The position numbers and the translations under genes are program-made. Below, piece after piece: positions 1 to 15,879 of a stretch of 64,000 nt of DNA. Within the stretch, counting starts at the first letter, position 1, and each line of letters opens with the position of its first letter. The stretch is from positions 2,983,501-3,047,500 of the forward strand of contig NC_133917.1 in the NCBI RefSeq assembly GCF_964199755.1, read 5' to 3'. Origin of the DNA: Larus michahellis. Taxonomy: Eukaryota > Chordata > Aves > Charadriiformes > Laridae. The notes beneath the pieces are model-generated. The model was given only the letters and a program-made list of their open reading frames with translations, was not told where the DNA came from and ran no database searches.

Positions 1-56
1 AGCCTGGTACTTGCGTCGATTCCTTGCTTGTCGGGACGAGTAACCGAGCCGCAGCC

Positions 57-3567
<3,511 letters not shown>

Positions 3568-3750
3568 ATGCCGGGTTCCTTCTGTCGCTGTAGCATGTCC
3601 ACAAAATGTCTGCTTCAAACACTTCAGCTTTCTTGTGCACTGGGTGGATTCAGCCTCGTGGGCCCGGCTGGAGGGACACACTGCTCTGCCTGGGCTTGTG
3701 CTCTCTGGTGTGATCTCGTCGGTTTTCCATGTGTCTGTAACATGTCTGTG

Positions 3751-3756
3751 AATAAA
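3751..3756 (+). terminator. Poly(A) signal of alpha-tubulin
   Basis: AATAAA about 185 bases after the tubulin stop codon, within a less GC-rich 3' UTR. Cleavage is expected about 15-25 bases further on. Confidence 0.85.
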
Positions 3757-4139
3757 AGGCTTTAAGAGAAACAGCCGCTGTGTCGGATACAAACCCTCTG
3801 TGTCTGAGTCTGCAGCTCCCCAGGGCCGCCTGGCCCCGTCCCGTGGGAACAGAGTGTTCCCATTGTCTGTGCCCAGTGAGATGGCAGCGCTCCTGCCTGG
3901 AGCTGGCTCTGGCCAGCCCTTCTCTTCCCTCGGGACTACGGGTTGGGAGGCTCTGCTAGGCCCCCCCTGGGTGATGCTGCTCCGTGGGGCCCGAGAGCCT
4001 GGGGTGGGGTGGGGTGGGGGGTGGGCTCCTGCCCTCCACGGTGCCCCCAGCTCTGGGGCAGCCTGTCCCTGGTTCCCCCCGCCCTCGCCCCCGCCGGGGA
4101 TTAACCCGCCGGGGGATTAGCCCCGTCCGAGCGCCCGAT

Positions 4140-4454
4140 CCGGCTCCCGCCCCGGGGAGGCGGGGGGGTGGGACGGGGGACTGCCCCTGGGGGAGCGGCG
4201 GGCGGGAGCGCGGACCCGCCCTCAGCCTATCAGCGCGCCCCGCGCTGCCATCGACCAATGAGCGGCGCCTCATTCACTTCCCGCGGCCAATGGGAAGGAG
4301 GAGGCCGGGCCCGTTCAGGCCGGTGGGGCGCGGATACATTGTAGCGAGGCTCGGACGGGAGGGGAGGGGCGGGGCGGGCTCGGCCCTTTCCCCGCGGTCC
4401 CGGCCCGGTTGTACCGGCCCCGCTCGGCCCCGGCCCGGCCATGCTGGGCGCAGC
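4140..4454 (+). promoter_or_regulatory. LMBR1L promoter, CpG-rich with two CCAAT boxes
   Basis: A CpG-dense stretch directly upstream of the LMBR1L start. Two CCAAT boxes in the same orientation lie at 4255-4259 and 4287-4291, 32 bp apart, with G/C boxes around them. No convincing TATA box is seen. An out-of-frame ATG at 4441 sits 14 bases before the chosen start and could reduce initiation there. Confidence 0.6.
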
Positions 4455-7400
4455 ATGGCCCCAGCGGAGCAGGACGCGCTGGCCGCACGGGAGCAGCTCT
4501 TTCACGAGCGGGTCCGCGAGTGCATCGTGAGTGGCGGGGGCCTGCGGGAAGGGGCGGCGGGCGGGGGAAGGGGCCCGGCGTGGCGGCGGGGGAGTCGCGG
4601 GTGAGGGGCTGAGAGCCCGCAGCCCGCCGGGAGGTGGGGGGTTGCCCCGGCGCCCGGCCGCCGCTGTGCCCCACGCCCGGCCCTTATCGGTGGCAGAGCC
4701 GGGGCGGGCTGCCGTGAGCCCCGCAGATAGCGGCGTCCCGGGGCTGTGCTGAGCCGTGCTGCGCTCCGGGAGCGACCCCTCCGCCCGGTCCGGCCCCGCT
4801 TCTGCCCAGCCCCTGCGCCATTCCGTCTGCCCCCCGCGGCACTGGGGTCCTGCCGTGCCCCGGGGCCGGGCTCTGCCTGCCCTACTGGCCACCCCCTGGG
4901 CGAGCGGGAGGGCTGTGGGTGCTGGGGTGCGGTGGTGTCAGAGCCAGGCCGGGCTCCTGGCTTTGTCCCCGTCCCCATGCCTGCAGCTCTTCCCAGGGTG
5001 CTCGGTGTCAGCGGGAAGGGGTCCTTTAAAGCCCCCCCAGACTGTGGGCACCACGGAGGGAGGTGGCTGGGTCTGCTCCTCCGGTCCTGCTCTGCTGGCC
5101 AGGGCAGCCGCTGCTGTGGGCTCAGGGATGGGGGTGACCTGGGTGTCCTGGTCCTGGCATCTCCCAAGCGATGCCGTGTGTGGGGTGGCCAAGTGGGCTG
5201 TGACCGGCAGTGCCCGGGCCATCTTGCCGGAGCCCAATTCAATGCTGCAGGGAGGAGCTGGTGTCTGGACGCCGGCATCTCTACCCTGGAGCTCCCCGGT
5301 CCCCTGCCCTGACCCTTCCCAGGGAGCTGTGTCTTGCTCCTGGCTCCGCACGTCCGGTGTGGAGCTCGCTCGGCCTGACTTCACTGAGCGCAGGAAGTGT
5401 TGGGGATCCCCCAACCAGGCAGAACTTTGGGCTGTGGGGTACAGCCCGCGGCAGGAGGGGACCTGCGGCCTGAGACCCTTCCCTGGGTGGAAGCAGGAGA
5501 AGGAGGACATGTTTGGCACTGCTGCTCTGGGAGTCCTGAGCTGGGCTGGTTCCTGGGGCTCCCTGCCACCCCACCAGGCAGATCCCGGGGACCCCCCGCC
5601 AGCCGAGCCCCCCAAGCCAGGCAGGAGGGAGGTGCTGTGGCTGCTTCAGTCCGCCTGTGCCAAGGTGGCGGGTTCAGGCGACCTTTCCCCGTCCTGCCGC
5701 GTACCCAGCGGGATGAAAGGTCACCACGTTCCTCGAACATCGCCTGCTCCGTCCGGACCTCAGCGTACTGGCAGGGGTGGGAGAGACGGCACAGATGGCC
5801 TTGGCGCCCGGCTCAAGGCTGTTCCCGTGGCTCTGCTGGGTGCTGCTGCCAGCAGAGACAGGGCTGCAGGGTTGGGCGATGCGAGGGCATCCCATGGGGT
5901 TCGACTTCCAGGTGTCTGCCAGCACAGGCTGACCCGGAGCTGCTGGGTGGGCTCTCCTGGTGGTGTCAGAGCCCCCTGGCCCGCAAGCTGTGGCAGTTTG
6001 CGGTCACCCATGGGTGAGCCCTGGACAGGACACGGACAAGGCTGAGCACACATGTGGGGTGTAACCAGGGCTAGGAGTGGAAAAACAAATAGGGTGGAGC
6101 TGACGGGCCCTGGGGCTGGTGGCATCGCATCGCTGGGGGTGGGAGCGCTGCCCTCTGGGGCCTGCTTGTGCTGCCCTCCCTCCTCTGCCTGCAGATCTGC
6201 GCCCTGCTCTTCGCCAGCCTCTACATCCTCTGCCACTTCATCATAACCCACTTCAAGAAGCACACGGACTTCACAGCAGGTAGGAGGGCGGGAGCTGCCG
6301 GAGCCGGGCAGCCGTTGGCAGCCGCGTTCCTCCTCCCTGGAGCTTGTTTCAGCCTCCCCCAGGAACCCCGGTCCCGCTGTAGGCCAGGTTGCTGTGGCAT
6401 CAGTCGCTGCGGGGCACCTCCCCAGCTGCCATGGGAGGGGAGCAGAGCCCAAGTCCTCCGGGAGGGTTTGTGAAGCATTTGGAGCAGGGGGAGGTTTGGG
6501 AGCAGGCAGAGAGCGATGCTCTGGGCAGCCCTGCCTCCCCCAGCCCCAGCAGTTTGGGTTTTCACCCCCCCGCAGTGCATGATGACGAGGATGCTGCTGT
6601 CAACAGGATTGCGTAAGTTCCTGCCCATCCCGCTCCCTGTCTGTGGGACGCTCGGCCGCTTCCTCTCCCTGCCTGGCCAGGACACTGGGTCCCCCCAGCC
6701 TGCGGGGGCCGGTGCCCCTTGGGGGCCGCCAGCCGGGCTGTGACACCTGCGGGGGCCCGGACCCAGAGCTGACCCTCGTCCCTCCCGCAGGCTGGGGCTG
6801 TGCACCTTCACCCTGGCCGTGGCGCTGGGCGCTGTCCTTCTGCTGCCCTTCTCCATCATCAGCAACGAGGTGCTGCTCTCCTTCCCCCAGAACTACTACA
6901 TCCAGTGGCTGAATGGGTCCCTCATCCACGGTGGGTGCACGGGGCAGCCCCAGGGTGCCCCAAGAGCTGTGGGTCAGGATTTCCCTCCCCCCCACCCCTG
7001 GGAGCTCACCCCAACTGTCCCCCCCTCCTCCAGGCCTCTGGAACTTGGTCTTCCTCTTCTCCAATCTGTCCCTCATCTTCCTCATGCCCTTCGCCTACTT
7101 CTTCACCGAGTCAGAAGGCTTTGCAGGATCCAAGAAGGTAGGTGGCCCTGCAGGTGTGTCCCCCCTGCTCTGTCCCCCCTGTGCCTGGCTCCCTGCTAAC
7201 CCCGCTTCCGCAGGGCATCATGGCCAGGGTGTATGAGACATCGGTGGTGCTGCTGCTGCTGACGCTGCTGGTGCTGGGCATGGTCTGGGTGGCCTCCGCC
7301 ATCGTCGGCAACGACGCAGCCAGCCGCCAGTCGCTCTACGGTAGGCGCCGACAGGGTGCGCTGGAGCTCTCCCAGCTCTGCCAGGGCAGGATCAGGCCCT

Positions 7401-9834
7401 GGTGCTGAAGGGGAGAAGGGATGCCCGGTGCCTCTGGCCTGACCCTGCCATCTCTGCAGACCTCTGGGAATACTACCTGCCCTACCTCTACTCCTGCATC
7501 TCGCTCTTCGGCGTGCTGCTGCTGCTGCGTGAGTCGTGGGACGTTCCCCCGTGGTGCCCTGGCCCATCCTGTGCTGGGTGTGGGTCCCCTGGGGTGCCCG
7601 TCTGGGAGTAGGGACTGCTCCCGGCAAGTTGTTCCAGGGTCCAGGGGGGTCGCTTTGCAGGGCTGAGCCCCCAGTCCCTATCCAGGACCCTTCCTGGGGT
7701 GCGGGGAGGGGTAGGATGCTGGGACACCCCCTGCTCAGCCTCCCCTCCCGCTGCAGTGTGCACCCCCTTCGGCCTCTCCACCATGTTCACCGTCACGGGG
7801 AAGCTGCTGGTGAAACCCCGGGTAAGGCGTCCCCCCTGATCCCGCTGCCCCAGCCTGGGGACTTGCTGTCCCCAAGGCTGCCTGGTCTTCCATCCCAGGC
7901 ATGGGGGTGCCAGTCACACACCCCCCCTCACCGGCTTCTCACGGTTTCCTTGCCCATCCCCAGCTCCTGGAAGACCTGGACGAGCAGTTGAGCTGCACAA
8001 GGCTTGAGGAAGCCGCTGTGTCCCGCCGGATCTCCTCTGGTGGGTGTGCGGCACGGCCGCTGGCCAGGAGGGGGGTCTCAGGGCAGACCGAGGACCCCTC
8101 CGCCCCACCACATGGGAGTCCTCAGCCCCCACGAGCCCCTTGGCATCTCCTCCCTGGCAGGCAAAGCTTCCTGCTGGCTGAACTTGAACGTGGAGCTGCT
8201 ATGGGAGCAGTTCTTCACCATCCGGAGCAAGAGGCGGAAGCTGGGTAAGGAGCCCCGGGGGGGGCAAGCCCAGGATGCCTGGGTTCTCTCCAGCTTGGCA
8301 CTGGGAGCACTGGTTCCCTGGGAACCTGTGCCCCATAGAGGGAGGGTGGGTGTGAAATGGGGTGGGGCTGTAACCCTCTGTCCTGGCACCTAAGGGCTCC
8401 CCCCGCCACAATCTCCCACCCTGGGGTGGGGGCTTGTGCTCCCCTCTTATCCAGGGATGTTCCCCCCCCCCCCGCAGAGCTGCGGCACCGAGCATCGCCC
8501 TGGCAGAGGAACCTGGGCTACCCGCTGGCCATGCTGGGCCTCCTGGCACTGACGGTGAGTGTCCCTCGGTCCCCAGGGGAGCTGGGGCTCGTTCCCACGT
8601 CCCAGCCCAAGCTGCCCTCACTCCCTCCCTGCTCCTCCCAGGGTATCTCCGTGCTCATCGTCTGCTTCCACGTCCTGGAGCTGCTGCTGGATGATGCTGC
8701 GATGCCACGGGGCATCCAGGTACTCAGGCGGGGGGACAAGGGACAGTGAGGAGTTGTGTCCCACGCTGGCTTGGGGACCGCTCCTCCCCGACGTGCCTCC
8801 TCCTCTCCCGGCAGGATGCGTCCCTGGGCCAGGTCTCCTTCTCCATCTTTGGTTCCTTCGGAGCCGCCCTGCAGGTCGTCCTCATCTTGTATCCTTCAGG
8901 CGGGCACTCGTTGTCCCCAGTGCTGTCCCCAGTGATGTCCCACCTCGTTCTCCTCCTTAACGCCCCTCACAGCTACCTGATGGTCTCCTCTGTGGTGGGC
9001 TTCTACAGCTCCCCCCTCTTCACCCGGCTGCTCCCTGAGCGGCAGGACACCCCCCTCACCAAGGTGGGAGCACTGGGCTGGAGCTGGGGGGGCTCCTGGG
9101 CCCCCTGTGGGTCCGGTCCCCACAGTGTGCACTCGTGTGTCCCTGTGGACTGTGCGGTGTCCCCATACGAGGGCACCATGTGTCCCCCCGCCTCCAGCGC
9201 AGCCCCAGGCGGGGGCAGGGGCCTGGTTGGGGGCGGCGGGGGGGGGGGGTGGTGTCTCTGGCACCAGGGAACCCCTCCCCCAGCCTGGGACCTGGACCAG
9301 GCCCTGTGGCAGTGCTGCTCCCCGCCCCCACCTCCAGCAATGCTCCTTCCTCCCCCCCCAGATCATCGGGAACTGCGTCTCTTTGCTGGTGCTCAGCTCG
9401 GCCCTGCCCGTCTTCTCCAGGACACTGGGTGAGGCCCCGGGGGGGGGGCAGGGTGACCCCGGGGACTGGGGTGTCCCCAGGACTGGGGTGTCCTGACCAG
9501 CCCCCCCCCCCCCCCCCCCCTTACAGGGATCACCCGTTTCGACCTCCTGGGGGACTTTGGCCGCTTCAACTGGCTGGGGAACTTCTACATTGTCTTCCTC
9601 TACAACATGGGCTTCGCAGGGCTCACCACCCTCTGCCTGGTGAAGAAGGTCTCCTGGGCCGTCCAGGCTGAGCTCATCCGCGCCTTCGGTGAGGACGGGG
9701 ACGTGGGGACAGGCGCGGGGGGTGATGGGGGGCGGGTGTCCCTGTCCTTGGCTCTCACGCTCTCCCTCTACCCAGGTCTGCACAAGCTGCCACTGCCTCT
9801 GACCCGCTCCCGGCCCCCCGGCAAGCCCGGCTAG
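4455..9834 (+). CDS. LMBR1L: LMBR1L, LIMR-family multipass membrane protein
   Basis: Seventeen exons: 4455-4526, 6195-6279, 6576-6612, 6791-6930, 7034-7137, 7214-7340, 7460-7528, 7757-7821, 7964-8039, 8161-8244, 8478-8554, 8642-8719, 8815-8888, 8973-9063, 9362-9428, 9527-9688, 9776-9834. They join in frame to 488 aa (human 489). Recognisable stretches are REQLFHERVRECI, NYYIQWLNGSLIHGLWN, FAYFFTESEGFAGS and GDFGRFNWLGNFYIVFLYN. Several hydrophobic segments fit the family's roughly nine membrane spans. The family includes lipocalin-1 receptor, and LMBR1L has been reported to limit Wnt/beta-catenin signalling in lymphocytes at the ER. The start at 4455 is chosen because it is in frame with the conserved REQLFHER block; the ATG at 4441 is not. 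Intron 13 is U12-type. Confidence 0.93.
8889..8972 (+). other. U12-type (minor spliceosome) intron in LMBR1L
   Basis: The donor reads GTATCCTTC, matching the U12 5' splice-site consensus rather than GTRAGT. A near-perfect U12 branch site, TCCTTAAC, lies a little over 10 bases before the CAG acceptor. The intron is 84 bp and splits a Phe codon. All other LMBR1L introns have U2-type ends. Confidence 0.88.
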
Positions 9835-10450
9835 GGGATAGGGACGTGTGTCCCCCGGCCACCACAGTGGCCCACAGGACGACCACGGTGGCCCACAGGA
9901 CGGCCACCAGCCACGGATCAGACCCTGATGGCACCTGGTGCTTCAGGGATGTCGGAGCACCCCACCCATGGGGGGGGCTTGCCACCCCCTGCTCTGTCTC
10001 AGCCTGTCGCGCTACAGAGCCTTGGCCTTGAGTCGTGTCCCCGTCACAGCCCCCCCCCGGGGCGGGGGCTTCCCCAGGGGCTGCGCTGGCTGCAGCCCCC
10101 CCGCCTTGTTTACGTTCCTGTTTACAGCCAGGTTCCTCCTCGCCCCCCCCCGCCCCCGGTGCTGCTCCCTGGGGTGCAGTTGGGTTTTAAATGTCCCCCC
10201 ACCGCAGGGACTGTCATGACACTACGGGGGGGGCCCTTTGTCCCCTTGCCCAGTCACTCCACACCCTGTCCCCATGTCACCCTGGGGCTGCTGGAGGACA
10301 CTGGTTGCCCCCTGCTCCAAGGCCTTTGGTGTCCCCAAGGGAGGAACAGGAGCTGGAGGGTCCCAGGCCGCTGGGGATGAGCCCTGGCTCCCTGGAAGCT
10401 TGGTGTGACGAGTCTGTCAGGTCTCTGTTACCACGGAACTTGTTTGGAGC

Positions 10451-10456
10451 AATAAA
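10451..10456 (+). terminator. Poly(A) signal of LMBR1L
   Basis: AATAAA followed by an AT-rich stretch, about 615 bases after the LMBR1L stop. The 3' UTR between them is GC-rich and has no other gene. Confidence 0.8.
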
Positions 10457-10499
10457 CAATCTCTTTTTATATATAAAATACCTGAATTAGGGAGGTTTT

Positions 10500-12400
10500 A
10501 TTCCCCTTGAGGGCAGGGCCAAGCTTGGGGGGGCAGGGGGGGCTCCCTGCCTGTGGGGTTCTCAATCCTGCCCCCCCCCCACCCGCTCTCCCTGGGGACC
10601 ATAATTAACCCTCTTCCTGGCTGGGGCTAATGAGCCCCTTCCAGGAAGGGCCGAAGGTGAGGGCAGCTCCCTGCCCGCTGCCCAGGGCTGCGGGACCCCG
10701 GGGGTGGCGGGGGGCACTGGGCTGTTTTGGGGTGAGGGTGGTGGGGGGTGAGGTGCCCCCAGCAAGGGGCATGGCGGAGGGGGGTGGTGTCCAGCTCCTG
10801 GGGAGAGGGGGGGTCGTGTGGACAGAGCGGAAACTGCCCCAGGAACCAGCCCCCCACCCATCCTGCCCCGGCTGGGGCCGAGCCAGGCTGCCCCCCCACC
10901 CCCACCCCCCCGCCATGGCGGGGGTGGGGGGCCCGGGCCCCCCCTCACACCCCACACCCCCCCATCGGCCGGGGCCGAGCAGGAAGCGCAGGAAACCTGG
11001 TTTATATTGCAGGAAATGAGGCCATCGGTGCCCGCGATTTCCCTGTGACCTGCTCCCCTCCCAGTCACCCCGGGCTGGCACCGGGGCTGGGGGGGAGGGG
11101 GAGGCCGCGGGGGGCCGGCCCCCAACCCTCCGCTGCCTCCTGCTGTCGCCGGGACCTTCGTCACCCTTGGGTGCTTCGCCGGAGACTCCGGGGGTGCTGG
11201 AGGAGGGGGGGGAAGGCCCCAGCCCGGGGGGAGCCCTGTCCCCGGGGGTGCCCTGTTCCTAGAGGTGTCCCTGTCCCGGCGGGAGCCCGGTCCCAGCCCC
11301 GGGGATGTCTCGTTCCCTGGCGGAGGCCGGTGGTGGGGGTGTCCCGGTCCCGGGGCGCGGAGGGGCCGTCCAGGGCAGGGCAGCGCGGCGGGGCCCCGGC
11401 GGGGGCGGCCCCGGGGGATGTGGCCGCCGCTGCCGCCGCTGCCGGGGGCCGGGTCCGAGGCGGGGCTGCCCAGTGCCGGAGCCGAGCGGCCGCAGGTGGG
11501 GGCAGCCCGGCCGGGGCGGCTGCGGGCAGCACACGGTGCCGGCCGGCACCCGGGGGAGCCGGTAACGGGGGCTGGGCCAGGAGCGGGTACCGGTACGGGG
11601 GATCGGACCGAACAGGGGGGACTGGGGTAGTGCCAGGTAGCGTGTCCCGGGAGCGGGGCTGTGCCAGGGGACGGAGCAGGTGCCGATACCGGCGGCATTA
11701 GGATAACGGGTGTCCCCGGTGCCAGGGGCTGCGATAGGAGAAGAGAGAACGGAGCCGGCGCCAGGAGAGGGGGTCCCCGGTCCCGAGAGGCGGTGACAGG
11801 AGAAGGGAGAGGTCCCGAGACTAGAAGCGCGGTGTTAGGACCAGGATAAAGGAGGTCCCGGTACTGGAGAGCGGTGCGGGAGCCGGTACCGGAGCTCAGG
11901 GTTCAGAGGGGAGCGGGGAGCGGGGGGCGGGATAGGGGCGCGGGGTCAGGAGCGGGGACAGGTCCCGGTGCCGGTCCCGGGGCAGCGCCAGGAGGCGGGT
12001 GCCCGGTGCCGGTACGCAGCGGCAGCAGGGCTTTCCCTGAGGCTCGGGCTGGGTCGGGGAGTCCCTGGGGCCGGGTCGCAGCGGCAGGCGAGGGGGTGCC
12101 GGGCCCGTGGGAGCGGAGCCGGCGGCGGGGGGGCAGTCCCGGTGCCCGGGCACCGCGCTCCGAGTGGGTGGCGGCACCGACGGGAGGGCGGGGGGAGGGG
12201 GTCAGTCGTCTCGGGCAGCCACGGATCCCGCAGCGGCGACGGGGCCGTGGGTGTGAGAAGGAAACGGCGCCGACCCGCCCCTGGCACCGCGACCCTCTAA
12301 AAGCCCCGGGACCGCCGCCCCGGGACCATGCCCGCCCCGGCCGCCCGTGCCCCCGGCGACTGAGCGGGGCCCGCGGAGGTAGCGGGGCCCGGTGGCCGGG
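10500..12400. other. LMBR1L-DHH intergenic region and DHH upstream sequence
   Basis: About 1.9 kb with no supported gene. It is mostly G/C runs and degenerate GGTCCCGGTACCGG-like repeats from 11200 to 12200. Two spots are less GC-rich and look like possible regulatory DNA: 10595-10640 (TAATTA-like) and 10985-11045 (a TTTATATTGCAGG-containing patch). The last few hundred bases are CpG-dense and probably carry the DHH promoter and 5' UTR. I could not place a transcription start. Confidence 0.5.
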
Positions 12401-15400
12401 ATGCCCCGGCGGAGCCCGCTCGCCCTCGGCCTGCTCGGCCTCGCCGCCTGCCTGCTGGCCGCGCCGGTGCTGGGTTGCGGCCCGGGCCGGGGTCCGGTGG
12501 GGCGGCGGCGGTTGGGGCGGCGGCAGCTCTCTCCGCTGCTCTACAAGCAGTTCGTGCCCAACGTGCCCGAGCAGACGCTGGGGGCGAGCGGGAAGGCGGA
12601 GGGCAAAGTCCTGCGGGGCTCGGAGCGCTTCAGGGACCTGGTGCCCAACTACAACCCCGACATCATCTTCAAGGACGAGGAGAACACGGGGGCGGACCGG
12701 CTCATGACCGAGGTGGGGGCTGCGCCCGGCCCGGCCCGGTCTCGCTCCCGGGGGTGCGGGGACGCGGGGGCGGCGGGGTGGGAGGAGGGAGGGGGCGGGG
12801 GGGGCGGGCGGGAGCGCAGCGACCCTCCCCGGGGGGCACGGACTCTCCCCGGGGCGCACGGACCTTTCCCGGGCGGCACCGACCCTCCCCGGGCGCACGG
12901 AGCCTCCCGAGCGCAGGGTCTCCCCCAGACCGCACGGTGCCTCGCCCCGGTCGCCGTCTCCGTTCCCCGTCCCTTGGCGGCGGCGCGGCAGCACCGGGGC
13001 CCCGGAACGGGGCGGTCACGCCGCGTTGGGCATTAAGGACCGACCGTCGGGGATTAACAGGACGGAGACGGCCCAGGGTCCGGTCGCCCCACCGGGGGCA
13101 CGAGGTACCGGCGGTTCCGCTCCCCAGCGCCCCTGCGCCCCGGCCCCGCGGCGGTGCCGGCGGGGCGGGTCACCGGGGAAGGGGCGGCCTCGGCCCCGTC
13201 TTCCGGGAGGGATCCGGGGCGGCGGGAACACGGGCTGCGCCGCGCCCCGCCGGGATGCTCGCTGTTGTCATGGCGAGGGGCGGCTCCGTGGTCGCCATGG
13301 CGACGGGGGATGCTGCGAGTGGTCCAGGCGGCGCCGGCGGCTCCCGCGGGCCGGGGCGGCGGGGGCGGCGGGGCCGGGGCGGCCGGTCCCGGCGGGGCCG
13401 CGGGCACGGAGCCGGCCCGGGGTGCGGGCGGCTGAAAGGGCCCTTTGTGGCCGTGCCGGCATTCCCGGGGCCTGAGGTCAGCGCCGGGCTGGAAGGCGCC
13501 TATTGTCGCCGGGCCGGGCCGGGCCGGGCCGGGCGCATTCCTACCCCCCCGCCGCTGCTGCCCCCCCGGCCCCGCGCTCCCGGGAGCGGCTTTGTTGCAC
13601 GGGGGAGCCGGGGGCACCGGGGTGCGGAGGGACGCTGCGACTTCACCGGCTACTGGGGGGCAAGGAGGGAAGCTCCGGTCCCTGCACCCCACATCGGCTC
13701 TGCCACTGCTGATGGGGAGAGGCAGCCCGGAGCCGCCCGGGACCCCCCACCATCGCCCTCGGCTCTGGGCACTGGAGCCCTGATCCCCCGGTGCTGCCCC
13801 CCGGGCCCTGCTCCCCACCCTGCCCTGCTGACCCCCCCCCCAGTGCTGCTCCAGGACTCGGGTCTAGTTCAGGGTCAGCTGCGCCCCCGGCTCCGCCCCC
13901 CCCGCCCCTCTGCCCCCCCCCACGTTAATCAGTCATGGCCGTGGCCGCGGGGAAGGTGACACCGTCCCGAACCCTGCCCGTTCCGCCCGGCTGCCCGTGC
14001 TGGGGAGCGACTCCACCACGGGACCCCGGGGCACGTTAACATTCAACCTGGGCCCACCCGGGGGGCGCAGCTTGGCCATGGTGCTCTCTGCGCCTGGGGG
14101 ACACACACCCCGTCTGCCCCCCACCAGCAGCCCCTTCGGGCTCCCTCGAAGCCCCATGAAGGCCCGGTGTCTGTCTGTCTGTCCGTCTGCGTGCAGGAGC
14201 CCCCAGTGAGGGGACTGGGTGCTATGGCGGGGCTGGGTGTGACACCGGTGCTGGTCGTCCCCCCGTCCCCGTCCCCCCCCCCCCCAGCGCTGCAAAGAGC
14301 GGGTGAACTCGCTAGCCATCGCGGTGATGAACATGTGGCCGGGGGTGAAGCTGCGGGTGACGGAGGGCTGGGACGAGGACGGGCACCACCTCCCCGACTC
14401 ACTGCACTACGAGGGCCGGGCGCTGGACATCACCACCTCCGACCGCGACCGCCACAAGTACGGCATGCTGGCGCGCCTGGCCGTGGAGGCCGGCTTCGAC
14501 TGGGTCTACTACGAATCCAAGGCGCACATCCACGTCTCCGTCAAAGCAGGTACCACGCGACGGGGGTGGCTGCTGCTGGGGTGGGGGGGGCTGCCGTCCC
14601 CGTAAGCATCCCAGCCGGTGGCTCCACAGCCCACTCTGCTCCCCCTTAAGGTCCCGGATCCATGTGGGATGCAGCCCTGCTCTGGCTGGTGTCCGTCCCC
14701 GGCAGATTCAGCCTTGTGTCTGGCCCCAGCCCAGCTCCCCCCCCAGCCTTTCCGGCCACCAGATTGGCAAAAAAACACACTTCCTCCCCCAAATTTTGCC
14801 TGCCTTGTGCTTCAGCTCCTGTGCCGGGCACAGCGAGGGTTGTTAAACTGGTCCGGGCAGACACAGCCCAGTCCGCAGCCCCCAGCCCCGCGGCTGCTCC
14901 GGCCAGCAGCCCCTGTCCGGCCCAGAAGTGACAATCGACAGAAAATGAAAGTGGCCATAAATGTCACTGTCCCCAGCCCCGAACAAAGGGCGTCAGTGCA
15001 GGGTGGACAAAGGGACCCTGCAGCGCCCGGCCTCCCCGGGAGCAGTGTGCAGGAACCAGGGGGGGCTTCAGAAAATACCCGCTTTGTTCTGGGGGTGGTT
15101 TGGGAGCCCAGGGGGGGTGGCTTCACTCAGGGCGGTTTCCCCTCTGGAGGTGGTGGCTGGTGGAGGTGACTGACGGGGACAGGGGACCCACAGCTTTCTC
15201 CATCCACCCAGATAACTCGCTGGCCATCCGCACCGGTGGCTGCTTCCCCGGCCATGCCACCGTGACGCTGCAGAGTGGCGAGCGCCGGGGTCTGGCCGAC
15301 CTGCGCCAGGGCGACTGGGTGCTAGGCGCGGAGCCGGGCGGGCGCCTGGTGCCCACCGAGGTGCTGCTCTTCCTCGACCGCAACCTGGGCCAACGTGCCT

Positions 15401-15879
15401 CCTTTGTGGCCATTGAGACGGCCAGCCCGGCACGCCGCCTGCTCCTCACCCCGTCCCACCTGGTCTTCGCGGCCCGTGGGGCGGCCAACGGCACCGCCAC
15501 CTTCCTGCCCGTCTTCGCCCGCCGCGTGCGACCGGGCGACGCGGTGCTGGCCCACGGGGCCGGCGGGCAGGGGCTGCGCCCCGCGAGGGTGCTGCGAGTT
15601 TCGCGGGAGGACGGCGTGGGGGTCTTCGCCCCTCTCACCTCCCACGGGACCCTGCTGGTCAACGGGGTGCTGGCATCCTGCTATGCCGTCCTGGAGAGCC
15701 ACCGCTGGGCCCACCGTGCCTTCGCCCCTCTCCGCCTCTTCCATGGGCTCCTCTCGCTGCTGCCCGCCCGCACCGAGGCGGGCAATGGGACGGCGCTGGA
15801 GGCGGGCATGCACTGGTACTCCCGCCTGCTCTACCAGCTGGCCGGGGGCGTGCTGGGCCAGGAGGTCCTGCAAGTGTAG
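12401..15879 (+). CDS. DHH: Desert hedgehog precursor
   Basis: Exons 12401-12712, 14288-14549 and 15212-15879 encode 413 aa (human 396) with the standard three-exon hedgehog structure. Residues 1-25 form a signal peptide. Cys26 starts the CGPGRG motif, the expected N-palmitoylation site of the signalling domain. The N-domain (about 26-201) has the [22 protein letters not shown] and [15 protein letters not shown] blocks with zinc ligands. Autoproteolysis and cholesterol transfer are expected at Gly201-Cys202 in GGCF, followed by the Hint domain ending near [20 protein letters not shown]. Family role: a secreted Patched ligand in testis and peripheral nerve sheath. The start is the ATG beginning MPRRSP; upstream in-frame sequence has no other ATG close by. 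Confidence 0.95.
14755..15000 (+). other. AT-richer island in DHH intron 2
   Basis: Within the GC-rich second intron this stretch contains A-runs, ATTTTG and a GAAAATGAAAGTGGCCATAAATG-type patch. No coding potential fits it. It may be a conserved noncoding element. This is judged only by composition contrast with its flanks. Confidence 0.3.

Noticed and set aside
4441-4443. ATG just before the LMBR1L start
   Set aside because: It is out of frame with the conserved REQLFHERVREC block. The ATG at 4455 is in frame.
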